Below are positions 39,118-47,641 of a DNA stretch of 64,000 nucleotides, piece after piece. This DNA comes from Amylibacter sp. IMCC11727. GTDB lineage: Bacteria; Pseudomonadota; Alphaproteobacteria; Rhodobacterales; Rhodobacteraceae. The position numbers and the translations under genes are program-made. The number at the start of each line of letters is the position of its first letter. The stretch's first letter is position 1. Where the stretch lies: assembly GCF_029854195.1 (NCBI RefSeq), contig NZ_CP122960.1:620001-684000 (forward strand). Direction: 5' to 3'. The notes below the pieces were generated by a model. That model made no database searches, was not told the origin of the DNA, and saw only the letters and a list, made by a program, of their open reading frames with translations.

Positions 39118-40134
39118 ATGATCCATAAGAATTGGCAAGAGCTTATCCGTCCAACACAATTGGACATCAAACCAGGTGGCGACCCGCTGCGTCAGGCAAC
39201 ATGTGTTGCTGAACCGCTCGAGCGTGGCTTTGGTCTGACACTCGGCAACGCGCTGCGTCGTGTTTTGCTGTCATCCTTGCAGGGTGCGGCGATCACATCC
39301 GTACAGATCGACAACGTTCTGCACGAGTTTTCATCCGTTGCGGGTGTACGTGAAGACGTCACAGACATCGTTCTGAACCTCAAGGGTGTGGCTGTGGCCA
39401 TGGAAGCAGAAGGCACCAAGCGCGTGTCTATTGCAGCCAAAGGCCCAGGCATTGTGACTGCTGGTGATATTTCTGAAACTGCGGATATCCAAATCCTGAA
39501 CAAAGACCACGTGATCTGTCACTTGGACGATGGCGCAAGCCTGTTCATGGAAATGACTGTGGAAACAGGCAAAGGCTATGTTGCAGCGGACAAGAACCGC
39601 CCAGAAGATGCACCGATTGGTTTGATCCCAATTGATGCGCTGTTCTCACCTGTTGTGAAAGTGTCTTATGACGTTCAGCCAACACGTGAAGGTCAGGTTC
39701 TGGACTACGATAAGCTGACACTGAAACTGGAAACAGATGGCTCCATCAGCCCAGAAGACGCGGTGGCCTTTGCTGCGCGCATTCTGCAAGATCAACTGTC
39801 TGTGTTCGTCAACTTCGACGAGCCAGAAAGTGCATCCCGTCAGGAAGAAGAAGACGATCTGGAATTCAACCCGCTCTTGCTCAAGAAAGTGGACGAGTTG
39901 GAATTGTCAGTGCGGTCTGCAAACTGCCTGAAGAACGACAACATCGTTTACATCGGCGATCTGATCCAAAAGACCGAAGCAGAAATGCTGCGCACGCCAA
40001 ACTTTGGCCGCAAGTCTTTGAACGAGATCAAAGAAGTGCTGACAGGCATGGGCTTGCACCTCGGTATGGATATCGTGGACTGGCCACCGGACAACATCGA
40101 AGATCTGGCCAAGAAGTACGAAGACCAGTTCTAA
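39118..40134 (+). CDS. rpoA: RNA polymerase alpha subunit
   Basis: Alpha, 338 aa: N-terminal dimerisation domain (MIHKNWQELIRPTQL, ERGFGLTLGNALRRVLLSSLQGAA), a linker with acidic EEEDD, and the C-terminal UP-element binding domain (LELSVRSANCLKNDNIVYIGDLIQKTEAEMLRTPNFGRKSLNEIKEVLTGMGL). The ATG at 39118 has GGAGG 4-5 bases upstream; an open frame from 39070 is leader. Confidence 0.99.
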   Translation: MIHKNWQELIRPTQLDIKPGGDPLRQATCVAEPLERGFGLTLGNALRRVLLSSLQGAAITSVQIDNVLHEFSSVAGVREDVTDIVLNLKGVAVAMEAEGTKRVSIAAKGPGIVTAGDISETADIQILNKDHVICHLDDGASLFMEMTVETGKGYVAADKNRPEDAPIGLIPIDALFSPVVKVSYDVQPTREGQVLDYDKLTLKLETDGSISPEDAVAFAARILQDQLSVFVNFDEPESASRQEEEDDLEFNPLLLKKVDELELSVRSANCLKNDNIVYIGDLIQKTEAEMLRTPNFGRKSLNEIKEVLTGMGLHLGMDIVDWPPDNIEDLAKKYEDQF

Positions 40135-40147
40135 AAGTTAGGCAGCG

Positions 40148-40168
40148 GCCCCGGAGTAAATCCGGGGC
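40148..40168 (+). repeat. GCCCCG palindrome after rpoA
   Basis: GCCCCGGA-GTAAA-TCCGGGGC followed by GGTTG. The same layout (GGCCCCG stem, 5-base loop, then GGTTG or GTTTG) recurs after hmgA and fahA. Confidence 0.6.
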
Positions 40169-40279
40169 GGTTGTTGGTTAAAATGCCCGCAAATGGCGGG
40201 GAACATCTGGCAATAATGCCCAAGGAGTGTGAGACCCAACGCAGGCTCACCAGACAAAGCATAGAGAAGGAAGACTGAA

Positions 40280-40699
40280 ATGCGTCACGCACGTGGTTAC
40301 CGCCGCCTAAACCGGACACACGAACATCGTAAAGCGTTGTTCTCCAACATGGCTGGCTCGCTCATTGAGCATGAACAAATCAAAACAACTTTGCCAAAAG
40401 CAAAAGAACTGCGCCCGATCGTTGAAAAAATGATCACACTGGCAAAACGCGGTGACTTGCACGCGCGCCGTCAGGCCGCGGCAAAGTTGAAAGAGGACAA
40501 GTACGTTTCCAAATTGTTTGACGTTCTTGGCCCACGTTACGCGGAGCGCCAAGGCGGCTATATCCGTGTGATGAAAGCTGGCTTCCGTTACGGCGACATG
40601 GCCCCAATGGCGATCATCGAATTTGTTGATCGTGATGTGGATGCCAAAGGCGCGGCTGACAAAGCCCGCGTTGCAGCCGAGATGGATGCAGAAGAATAA
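40280..40699 (+). CDS. rplQ: 50S ribosomal protein L17
   Basis: L17, 139 aa. It starts MRHARGYRRLNRTHEHRKALFSNMAGSLIEHEQIKTTLPKAKELRP and has YIRVMKAGFRYGDMAPMAIIEFVDRD. AGAAGGAAG precedes the ATG. It is the last gene of the ribosomal supercluster, with a perfect terminator after it. Confidence 0.99.
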   Translation: MRHARGYRRLNRTHEHRKALFSNMAGSLIEHEQIKTTLPKAKELRPIVEKMITLAKRGDLHARRQAAAKLKEDKYVSKLFDVLGPRYAERQGGYIRVMKAGFRYGDMAPMAIIEFVDRDVDAKGAADKARVAAEMDAEE

Positions 40700-40725
40700 A
40701 AACACCGAAGAATTCGGGACAGTGG

Positions 40726-40761
40726 AACCCCCGCAGCGACGTGATCGCTGCGGGGGTTTTT
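40726..40761 (+). terminator. Intrinsic terminator ending the ribosomal cluster
   Basis: AACCCCCGCAGCGA and TCGCTGCGGGGGTT form a perfect 14-bp stem with a 5-base loop and TTT. Confidence 0.95.
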
Positions 40762-40851
40762 CTTTGAGTATTTGCAGAACAAAGAAGCTGGGTGCAGGTG
40801 CTTTACCTTTTGGGGGTGTGCGTTCAGAATACTGTGTGATTGAGAGGGCAG

Positions 40852-42162
40852 ATGGCCGATTTATTTGACAGTGTGGAACCGAGCGCGGCAGGCGGAAAGC
40901 CTGCACCGTTGGCGGATCGGCTGCGGCCTGCCACGTTTTCCGATGTGATCGGGCAGCAGCATTTATTGGGCGAAGAGGGTGCGCTGCGCGTGATGCTGGA
41001 AAGTGGGAACCTGTCGTCGATCATTTTCTGGGGCCCCCCTGGGGTTGGGAAAACCACGCTGGCAAAGCTGTTGGCAGATGAGACCGAGATGGAGTTCGTG
41101 CAGATTAGCGCGATCTTTTCTGGTGTGGCGGACCTAAAGAAAGTGTTTGAAGCGGCAAAGCTGCGGCGGCAAACAGGGCGGGGCACGTTGCTGTTTGTGG
41201 ATGAGATTCATCGGTTCAACAAAGCGCAGCAAGACGGATTTTTGCCCCATATGGAAGACGGGACCATTGTGCTGGTGGGGGCCACAACCGAAAATCCGTC
41301 GTTTGAATTGAACGCGGCGGTGATGAGCCGAAGTCAGGTTATGGTGCTGGAGCGCCTGACCTTGGCGGATTTGGAGTTGATGGCGCAGCGGGCGGAAAAA
41401 CTGGTAGACCGCGCGTTGCCGTTAATGGCGGATGCGCGAGAGGCGGTTTTGGAAATGGCCGATGGGGATGGCCGTGCGCTCATTAACATACTGGAGCAAG
41501 TGTTTTCGTGGAATGTGACCAGCAAGGTCAAACTGGAAGATTTGCAAAAACGTTTGTCGCGTCGCGCACCAAAGTACGACAAATCGGGTGAGGAGCATTA
41601 CAATCTGATTTCTGCTTTGCACAAATCCGTGCGCGGATCGGATCCTGATGCGTCGATGTATTGGTTTTGTCGTATGCTTGAAGGGGGCGAGGACCCACGG
41701 TTTTTGGCGCGCCGAATCACGCGCATGGCTGTGGAGGATATCGGGCTGGCGGACCCGCAAGCCCAGCATGTATGTTTACAGGCGTGGGAAACGTATGAAC
41801 GGTTGGGGTCGCCCGAGGGGGAGTTGGCCTTAGCTCAAGCGGTGATTTACATCGCGCTGGCGCCGAAATCTAACGCGACTTATGTGGCATATAAAGCTGC
41901 GCGCAATGCGGCAAAGAAGACGGGTTCAGAGCCACCGCCAAAGATCATCCGCAATGCGCCAACACAGTTGATGAAAGACGAAGGCTATGGTGCGGGATAT
42001 CAATACGATCACGATGCCGAAGACGGGTTTTCGGGCCAGAATTATTTCCCCGACGATATGAAGCGGGGCATTTACTATATCCCTGTGGATCGCGGATTTG
42101 AGCGAGAGCTGAAAAAACGAGTCGATTATTTTTCTAAACTGCGCAGTTCCAAAGAGTCCTGA
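40852..42162 (+). CDS. rarA: Replication-associated recombination protein A (RarA/MgsA)
   Basis: A 436-aa AAA+ ATPase acting at stalled replication forks. It contains PLADRLRPATFSDVIGQQHLL, Walker A GPPGVGKTTLAK, Walker B LLFVDEIHRFNKAQQD, sensor 1 LVGATTENPSFELNAAVMSRSQV, and the C-terminal tetramerisation domain with DPDASMYWFCRMLEGGEDPRFLARR. The ATG at 40852 has GAGAGGG upstream. The 211 bp after it hold a 13-bp inverted repeat but no gene. Confidence 0.97.
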   Translation: MADLFDSVEPSAAGGKPAPLADRLRPATFSDVIGQQHLLGEEGALRVMLESGNLSSIIFWGPPGVGKTTLAKLLADETEMEFVQISAIFSGVADLKKVFEAAKLRRQTGRGTLLFVDEIHRFNKAQQDGFLPHMEDGTIVLVGATTENPSFELNAAVMSRSQVMVLERLTLADLELMAQRAEKLVDRALPLMADAREAVLEMADGDGRALINILEQVFSWNVTSKVKLEDLQKRLSRRAPKYDKSGEEHYNLISALHKSVRGSDPDASMYWFCRMLEGGEDPRFLARRITRMAVEDIGLADPQAQHVCLQAWETYERLGSPEGELALAQAVIYIALAPKSNATYVAYKAARNAAKKTGSEPPPKIIRNAPTQLMKDEGYGAGYQYDHDAEDGFSGQNYFPDDMKRGIYYIPVDRGFERELKKRVDYFSKLRSSKES

Positions 42163-42245
42163 CGCATTGTTTAATTCAAGGCGTTTCGCCTGCTGTCCTG
42201 AGGATATTAGGTATTCGGTGCGTGGCGAAATTGACCTTTACGTAA

Positions 42246-42305
42246 AATCAACTCTAAATAACTGTACTTCCTGAAAATTGAGGTTAAAACACTTTAGAGT
42301 TGATT
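42246..42305. repeat. 13-bp perfect inverted repeat with 34-bp loop
   Basis: AATCAACTCTAAA (42246-42258) and TTTAGAGTTGATT (42293-42305) upstream of the BLUF-like gene. It could be a long-looped RNA stem or paired operator half-sites. Confidence 0.7.
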
Positions 42306-42373
42306 GGGTCGTTATTGGGAAGAACGGCTTTTTGTGGCGCGATTTTTCGCGTTTGCAGGAAGCAGAGATTTAA

Positions 42374-42751
42374 ATGCTTCGTCTTTTATTCATTTGTCAG
42401 TGTAAACCCGTGCAGACCAAAGCACAGGTTCGATTGGTGCAAAGAGATGTGTGGCGACGCTGTGAAAATAAAAAGTTTGGCGGATTTCTAGTACGCAAAG
42501 GTCACTTTTTGATCGGCCTGTTTGAAGCCACCCCCAAAAACGCCATTGGCCAAGTGGAGCATATGATCCGCAAGCATGGTGTTCAATCCGTGCATGTTGT
42601 GCGCGAAACACCCATCGAAAAACGGGAATGGACCACGTGGTGTTCGCAGTATGAACGGCTCGAAGATGTTCCACATTCCGACACGTTAAACCTCGCGGGC
42701 CTTGCGCAGAATATCATGGATGCGGTAGAGGCGAGCGACAGCATCACCTGA
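42374..42751 (+). CDS. BLUF-like fold protein (125 aa)
   Basis: The pattern LRLLFICQCKP, QRDVWRRCENKKFGGFLVRKGHFLIGLFEAT, QVEHMIRKHGVQSVHVV, REWTTW follows the strand-helix order of BLUF domains (flavin photosensors). However, the tyrosine expected in strand 1 and the glutamine before the LFEA-like strand are not present. If the fold assignment is right, blue-light photochemistry is doubtful. No output domain is attached. The assignment is by eye, and the protein may simply share a ferredoxin-like fold. A 13-bp inverted repeat lies upstream. Confidence 0.5.
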   Translation: MLRLLFICQCKPVQTKAQVRLVQRDVWRRCENKKFGGFLVRKGHFLIGLFEATPKNAIGQVEHMIRKHGVQSVHVVRETPIEKREWTTWCSQYERLEDVPHSDTLNLAGLAQNIMDAVEASDSIT

Positions 42752-42806
42752 ATCCCTTAGGTGAGCATGGAGCATGTGCGGTATTTCTATTGCACTGTGG
42801 TTGGCG

Positions 42807-43184
42807 ATGAATGTGATCTTGCAAATAGCATTGGGTGGCGCGCTTGGCGCGGTGCTGCGCTATGCCTCGGTTCAGGGGGCGGTGCGGCTGTTTGGTCTTG
42901 GCACGCCTGTTGGCACGGTGTTTGTGAACATCCTTGGGTCTTTCCTGATGGGGGTGATCGCCGTTTGGATGTTGGAACGGATTGGTGAGCCGCGGTTTGC
43001 GCCTTTCTTAATGGCGGGCTTGTTGGGCGGGTTCACAACGTTCTCTGCCTTTTCCCTTGATGCGATCAATCTCTGGGAACAGGGGCGGCAAATGGCAGCC
43101 ATGATCTATGTGACAGGATCGGTTTTTGGTGCGATCATAGCCTTATTGGTAGGAGTTTTAACAATGCGGGCGGTATTGGCATGA
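42807..43184 (+). CDS. crcB: Fluoride ion transporter CrcB/FluC
   Basis: A 125-aa, four-helix dual-topology fluoride channel subunit. Family motifs are ALGGALGAVLRY, GTVFVNILGSFLMG (with the conserved Asn) and GGFTTFSAFSLD (phenylalanine box). The ATG at 42807 matches family starts; an in-frame ATG at 42774 has GGAG only one base away. A fluoride riboswitch was looked for upstream and not found. The stop overlaps the rluC-like start (ATGA). Confidence 0.93.
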   Translation: MNVILQIALGGALGAVLRYASVQGAVRLFGLGTPVGTVFVNILGSFLMGVIAVWMLERIGEPRFAPFLMAGLLGGFTTFSAFSLDAINLWEQGRQMAAMIYVTGSVFGAIIALLVGVLTMRAVLA

Positions 43185-44233
43185 GTGGTACAGGTGTGCA
43201 GCATATTGCGGTGGCAGATGATGCCGCGGAACAACGTGTGGATCGTTGGATCAGGCGGATGTTTCCCCATGTCAGCCAAGGGCGCGTTGAAAAGATGTGT
43301 CGCAAAGGGGATTTGCGCGTGGATAAAGGTCGCGTAAAGGCCAGCACGCGTTTGCAACCTGGTCAGATTGTGCGTGTGCCGCCGCTGCCGGATGCGGATC
43401 GGCCTGCGCCAAAGCCAGAGGCGTTTGTATCGGATGCAGATGCGCGCATGTTGCGCGATGCGGTGATTTACAAGGATGATGATATCATTGTGTTGAACAA
43501 ACCTGCGGGTTTGCCAGTGCAGGGTGGGTCAGGCCAGACACGACACATTGATGGCATGGCGGATGCTTTGCGGTTTGATTTGGATGCGAAACCCAAGCTG
43601 GTGCATCGGTTGGACAAAGACACAAGCGGCGTATTTGTGATGGCTCGCACAGGGCGGGCCGCAGCGGGCTTGGCCAAGAGTTTTCACCTTCGCAACACGC
43701 GCAAGATTTACTGGGCTGTTGTGGCAGGTAATCCGATGCCAAAGGTCGGGACCATTCGGTATGGATTGGTCAAAGCGTCAGGGCATGGCCCAAATGGGGC
43801 AGGTGAACGCATGCATTGTATTCACCCTGATGCCATTGATGAGACACCAGGCGCAAAACGGGCCACCACGGATTTTGCGGTGATTGAAAGCATGGGACAG
43901 CGGGCGGCGTGGGTTGGGCTCGCGCCGATCACTGGGCGCACCCACCAACTGCGCGCGCACATGGCCGAGATGGGGCACCCGATTGTGGGTGACGGGAAAT
44001 ACGGCGGCAATGCGCAAACAAATGAAGGTGATGGTTGGGGGGCGCAACTGGGTGGTGAAATCAGCCGCAAGCTGCATTTGCACGCACGCACGCTTAAGAT
44101 CACGCATCCTGTGACGGACAAAGTGATGATCTTCACTGCGCCGCCGCCAGAGCATATGAAACGCACATTGGACATGTTTGGGTTCAATCTGGCCTATGCG
44201 CCAGAAGATCCCTTTGAGTATTACGAGGGTTAA
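43181..44233 (+). CDS. RluA-family pseudouridine synthase (RluC-type)
   Basis: Modifies uridines in 23S rRNA. The 350-aa protein has an N-terminal S4 RNA-binding domain (QRVDRWIRRMFPHVSQGRVEKMCRKGDLRVDKGRVK, about 17-55) and the catalytic LVHRLDKDTSGVFVMARTG with the essential aspartate near 147. LAPITGRTHQLRAHMAEMGHPIVGDGKYGG follows. The domain order fits RluC/RluD; RluC is more likely from the S4 spacing. It is coupled to crcB by ATGA and followed 2 bp later by the ATP12 gene. Confidence 0.95.
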   Translation: MSGTGVQHIAVADDAAEQRVDRWIRRMFPHVSQGRVEKMCRKGDLRVDKGRVKASTRLQPGQIVRVPPLPDADRPAPKPEAFVSDADARMLRDAVIYKDDDIIVLNKPAGLPVQGGSGQTRHIDGMADALRFDLDAKPKLVHRLDKDTSGVFVMARTGRAAAGLAKSFHLRNTRKIYWAVVAGNPMPKVGTIRYGLVKASGHGPNGAGERMHCIHPDAIDETPGAKRATTDFAVIESMGQRAAWVGLAPITGRTHQLRAHMAEMGHPIVGDGKYGGNAQTNEGDGWGAQLGGEISRKLHLHARTLKITHPVTDKVMIFTAPPPEHMKRTLDMFGFNLAYAPEDPFEYYEG

Positions 44234-44235
44234 TT

Positions 44236-44952
44236 GTGAGCTTTCTGAAAAAGAAACGGTTTTGGACCGACGTTGCTGTTGTAGGCAGTACGGGTGGATT
44301 TGTGGTGCATCTGGATGGGCGGGTGCTCAAAACACCAGCAAAAAACGATTTAAATGTGCCAACGCGCGCTGCGGCGGATTTGATCGCAGCGGAATGGGCG
44401 GCGGTGGATGAAACGGTTGATCCAACGGTCATGCCCGCCACGCAATGGGCCAATGTTGCCATAGATCGTGTTGGCGAAAAACACGCCGATGTTGTTGAGA
44501 TGCTGGCCGCGTATGGAGGCAGTGATTTGCTGTGCTACCGCGCCACCAGCCCAGAAGAATTGATTGCCCGTCAAGCGGCGGTTTGGGATGGCCCACTGGC
44601 ATGGGCAGAAGCGCGGATAAAGGCGCCTTTGACCGTGACCAATGGTGTGATTCCAGTGGATCAGCCGAATCAGTCTTTGCAAAATTTGCATGCCGAAGTG
44701 GCCCAAATGGAGCCTTTCACGCTTTCTGCGTTTCATGATCTTGTACACATTTCAGGGTCTTTGGTGCTGTCTCTTGCGATTTTTCATAAAGAAATGAGCG
44801 TTGAAGAGGCTTGGAACGCGTCTCAGGTGGATGAAATCTGGCAAAACGAGATTTGGGGCGAAGATGAAGAGGCAACGGCGGCCACTGCAACGAAGCGTAA
44901 GAGCTTTGTCTTTGCGTCTAATTTGTTGGAATCTGTGCGTGAGTGCGCGTAA
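44236..44952 (+). CDS. ATP12-family F1-ATPase assembly chaperone
   Basis: A 238-aa protein of the ATP12 family, which in mitochondria chaperones the F1 alpha subunit; alphaproteobacterial homologues are thought to do the same. It contains KKKRFWTDVAV, FVVHLDGRVLKTPAKNDL, AAEWAAVDETVDPTVMPATQWANVAIDRV, YGGSDLLCYRA and a C-terminal LVHISGSLVLSLAI. The start is GTG at 44236 with GAGGG 6 bases before it. It begins 2 bp after the pseudouridine synthase gene. Confidence 0.93.
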   Translation: MSFLKKKRFWTDVAVVGSTGGFVVHLDGRVLKTPAKNDLNVPTRAAADLIAAEWAAVDETVDPTVMPATQWANVAIDRVGEKHADVVEMLAAYGGSDLLCYRATSPEELIARQAAVWDGPLAWAEARIKAPLTVTNGVIPVDQPNQSLQNLHAEVAQMEPFTLSAFHDLVHISGSLVLSLAIFHKEMSVEEAWNASQVDEIWQNEIWGEDEEATAATATKRKSFVFASNLLESVRECA

Positions 44953-45161
44953 ACGCTACGATTTGGGTCATGATTGCTTACTTAATGGCCTAAACTGACA
45001 AAACATGAGTGTTTTGACGCGCTGTGCTTCCTTACGTTCTTTCACAGGTGCGGTTTTTAAGGTCAGTGATTGCGACCCATTGGGTGCCGTAAGGTAAATA
45101 AGCACCAGTAACAAAAGATGAAAACTCCTTGACCTCAACGGGTTGCGCGAACATGATGGAG
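44953..45161. other. Intergenic region before the bzt leader
   Basis: No gene is seen. TTGACC at 45130 may be a -35 element for bztA, with a poor -10 (CATGAT) 17-18 bp on. Confidence 0.4.
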
Positions 45162-45193
45162 CCTACCTTTTTGGCTATTGCCAAAAGGGTGGG
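45162..45193 (+). promoter_or_regulatory. bztA leader hairpin
   Basis: CCTACCTTTTTGGC pairs with GCCAAAAGGGTGGG over 14 positions (two G-U) around TATT, about 65 bp before bztA. There is no T-run, so it is probably an mRNA stability or translation element rather than a terminator. Confidence 0.55.
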
Positions 45194-45257
45194 AGAACGC
45201 CGCTCACACGCGCGGCACGCCGTTCGACCATGAACGGTTCATCAGGAAGAGGTAAAA

Positions 45258-46277
45258 ATGAAAAAATCAACATTCGTCGGCACTTTGGCCGCTGCAACGT
45301 TTGCAGCTGGTTTCGCTGCTGCTGGCACACTCGACGACGTCAAAGCTAAAGGTTTCTTGCAGTGTGGTGTTTCCACCGGTCTCGTAGGCTTTGCTGCTGC
45401 TGACGCAAACGGCAACTGGGATGGTTTTGACGTAGCTGTATGCCGCGCTGTTGCGGCCGCTGTACTCGGCGATCCACAAGCTGTTAAATTCACACCAACA
45501 ACTGGTAAGACACGCTTCACAGCGCTGGCTTCTGGTGAAGTTGACATGTTGGCACGTAACACAACATGGACATTCTCACGTGACGTTGACCTGAAATTCA
45601 CTTTCGTAGGCGTTAACTACTACGACGGTCAGGGCTTCATGGTTCCAAAAGAGCTGGGCGTTGCATCTGCAAAAGACCTGGACGGCGCAACTGTATGTAT
45701 CCAAACTGGTACAACAACAGAGCTGAACTTGGCGGACTTCTTCCGTACAAACAACATCTCTTACGAGCCTGTTCCAATCGAAACAAACGCAGAAGCACAA
45801 CAGCAGTATCTGGCTGGCGCTTGTGACGTTTACACAACTGACGCATCTGGTTTGGCTGCGACACGTGCAACTTTCGAAGATCCTGCTGCACACGTTCTGC
45901 TGCCAGAAATCATCTCCAAAGAGCCACTCGGCCCGCTGGTACGTCACGGCGATGACCAATGGGGTGACATCGTTCGCTGGACATTGAACGCATTGGTAGC
46001 AGCGGAAGAGCTGGGCGTAACATCTGCAAACGTTGCTGAATCAGCAGCTGCAGCTGGCAACAACCCAGAAGTAAACCGTTTGCTCGGCACTGAAGGCAAC
46101 CTCGGCGAGCAGCTGGGTCTGTCCGCAGACTGGGCTAAGAACGCTATCATGGCTGGTGGTAACTACGGTGAAATCTTCTCGAAGAACATCGGTGAATCCA
46201 CTCCGATCGGTCTGGCTCGTGGCCTGAACGCTCAGTGGACAGATGGTGGCCTGATCTACACGCCTCCATTCCGCTAA
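45258..46277 (+). CDS. bztA: Glu/Gln/Asp/Asn ABC transporter, periplasmic binding protein
   Basis: A 339-aa substrate-binding protein. The signal peptide (MKKSTFVGTLAAATFAAGF) ends at an AAA site. Family markers are LDDVKAKGFLQCGVSTGLVGFA, ARNTTWTFSRD, the Cys pair, and QWGDIVRWTLNALVAAEELGV. It captures acidic amino acids and amides in the periplasm for BztBCD. Codon choice is as biased as in ribosomal genes (ACA, CCA, GTT, GGT), which indicates very high expression. A terminator after it would keep downstream permease levels lower. Confidence 0.96.
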   Translation: MKKSTFVGTLAAATFAAGFAAAGTLDDVKAKGFLQCGVSTGLVGFAAADANGNWDGFDVAVCRAVAAAVLGDPQAVKFTPTTGKTRFTALASGEVDMLARNTTWTFSRDVDLKFTFVGVNYYDGQGFMVPKELGVASAKDLDGATVCIQTGTTTELNLADFFRTNNISYEPVPIETNAEAQQQYLAGACDVYTTDASGLAATRATFEDPAAHVLLPEIISKEPLGPLVRHGDDQWGDIVRWTLNALVAAEELGVTSANVAESAAAAGNNPEVNRLLGTEGNLGEQLGLSADWAKNAIMAGGNYGEIFSKNIGESTPIGLARGLNAQWTDGGLIYTPPFR

Positions 46278-46286
46278 TATATTGAG

Positions 46287-46318
46287 AAGGGCGCAACTTC
46301 GGTTGCGCCCTTTTTTTC
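46287..46318 (+). terminator. Terminator between bztA and bztB
   Basis: AAGGGCGCAAC-TTCG-GTTGCGCCCTT with seven T. It probably terminates most transcripts after bztA, allowing excess binding protein. Confidence 0.93.
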
Positions 46319-46422
46319 TGCTACTTGAACTACACAAAAATTAAGGTGCAATCAGTTCGCCACGTCCTGCCCGTGGAGTTGGAAATTGCCACCAATGGAA
46401 CAGACAAAGGGAGCGTAGACAC

Positions 46423-47640
46423 ATGTCTGCAATAACCGATCCTCCAAAGGGCGGCTTCCAATTTAGTCAACTAATCTACGACACGCGTTACCGATCCATG
46501 ACGATTCAAATCGTTGCGCTGGTGTTGTTTTTGCTTGGCGTATTTTGGTTGCTGAACAATGCGGCGCAGAACCTTGCGGCCTTGGGAAAACCTCTTGGCT
46601 TTAGCTTTCTAGGCGAAGCCGCGGGTTATGATATTAACCAGAAGCTCATCGAATATAACAACCAGATGTCGCATGGTCGTGCTGCGTTGGTTGGGGTTCT
46701 TAACACATTGTTGGTTGCGGTCTTAGGCTGCTTCCTTGCAACGATGTTAGGTGTGATTATTGGCGTGCTACGTTTGTCCAGCAACTGGATCGTGGCGCGG
46801 ATCATGACCGTTTACATCGAAGCCTTCCGCAATGTGCCAGTGCTGTTGTGGATTGTTTTGATGATGGCGATCTTCATCGAGAACTTGCCAACACCCAAAG
46901 CGTTTCGCGGAGACAACGCGACGGCGTCGATGTGGTTCTGGGACACGGTTGCGTTTACGAACCGTGGTTTCTACCTACCGAAACCAGATTTCTTGTCTGG
47001 GTCGATGGTCGTAGTCATCGTATTCTTGTTGTCCATTGTTGGTGTTTTCGTTTTCCGTCGTTGGTCGCGCAAGCGGCAAGAGGCGACAGGGGAAATCCTG
47101 CCGAACTTTTGGATCAGTTTGGGTATCCTTGTGATCCCAACTTTGCTCGTTTACTTTGTGATGGGCCGTCCAATCGGATTGGAATCCCCTGAATTGAAAG
47201 GTTTTAACTTCAAGGGTGGCATTTACATGCGGAACTCCTTGATCGCGCTGACCTTGGCGCTTGCGCTTTACACGGCGGCCTTTATTGCCGAAATCGTGCG
47301 CGCAGGGATCATGGCGATTAACAAGGGACAGTCCGAAGCTGCCTTTGCGCTGGGCCTGCGGCCTAATCGGACAATGAACTTGATCATTCTGCCACAAGCG
47401 CTGCGCGTTATCATTCCGCCGCTGATTTCCAACTATCTGAACCTGACCAAAAACTCGTCTCTGGCGATTGCGGTGGGGTACATGGATATCACGGGTACTT
47501 TGGGTGGTATCACGTTGAACCAGACAGGCCGTGAAATGGAATGTTTGTTGATCCTTATGGCAATTTACCTTGCGATCAGTCTGACCATTTCAACGATCAT
47601 GAACTGGTACAATGAATCTGTAAAATTGAGGGAGCGTTGA
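46423..47640 (+). CDS. bztB: Glu/Gln/Asp/Asn ABC transporter permease BztB
   Basis: A 405-aa HisMQ-type permease with about eight hydrophobic segments. The transporter signature is EIVRAGIMAINKGQSEAAFALGLRPNRTMNLIILPQALRVIIPPL near residues 290-335, the coupling helix for BztD. The N-terminal domain with FLGEAAGYDINQKLIEYNNQMSHGRAALVGVLNTL is typical of AapQ/BztB. It starts 105 bp past the intercistronic terminator; GGGAGCG precedes the ATG. bztC starts 1 bp after its stop. Confidence 0.96.
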   Translation: MSAITDPPKGGFQFSQLIYDTRYRSMTIQIVALVLFLLGVFWLLNNAAQNLAALGKPLGFSFLGEAAGYDINQKLIEYNNQMSHGRAALVGVLNTLLVAVLGCFLATMLGVIIGVLRLSSNWIVARIMTVYIEAFRNVPVLLWIVLMMAIFIENLPTPKAFRGDNATASMWFWDTVAFTNRGFYLPKPDFLSGSMVVVIVFLLSIVGVFVFRRWSRKRQEATGEILPNFWISLGILVIPTLLVYFVMGRPIGLESPELKGFNFKGGIYMRNSLIALTLALALYTAAFIAEIVRAGIMAINKGQSEAAFALGLRPNRTMNLIILPQALRVIIPPLISNYLNLTKNSSLAIAVGYMDITGTLGGITLNQTGREMECLLILMAIYLAISLTISTIMNWYNESVKLRER

Positions 47641-47641
47641 T

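Noticed and set aside
42752..42806. Fluoride riboswitch before crcB
   Set aside because: The gap between the upstream stop and crcB is too short and the conserved motif was not found.
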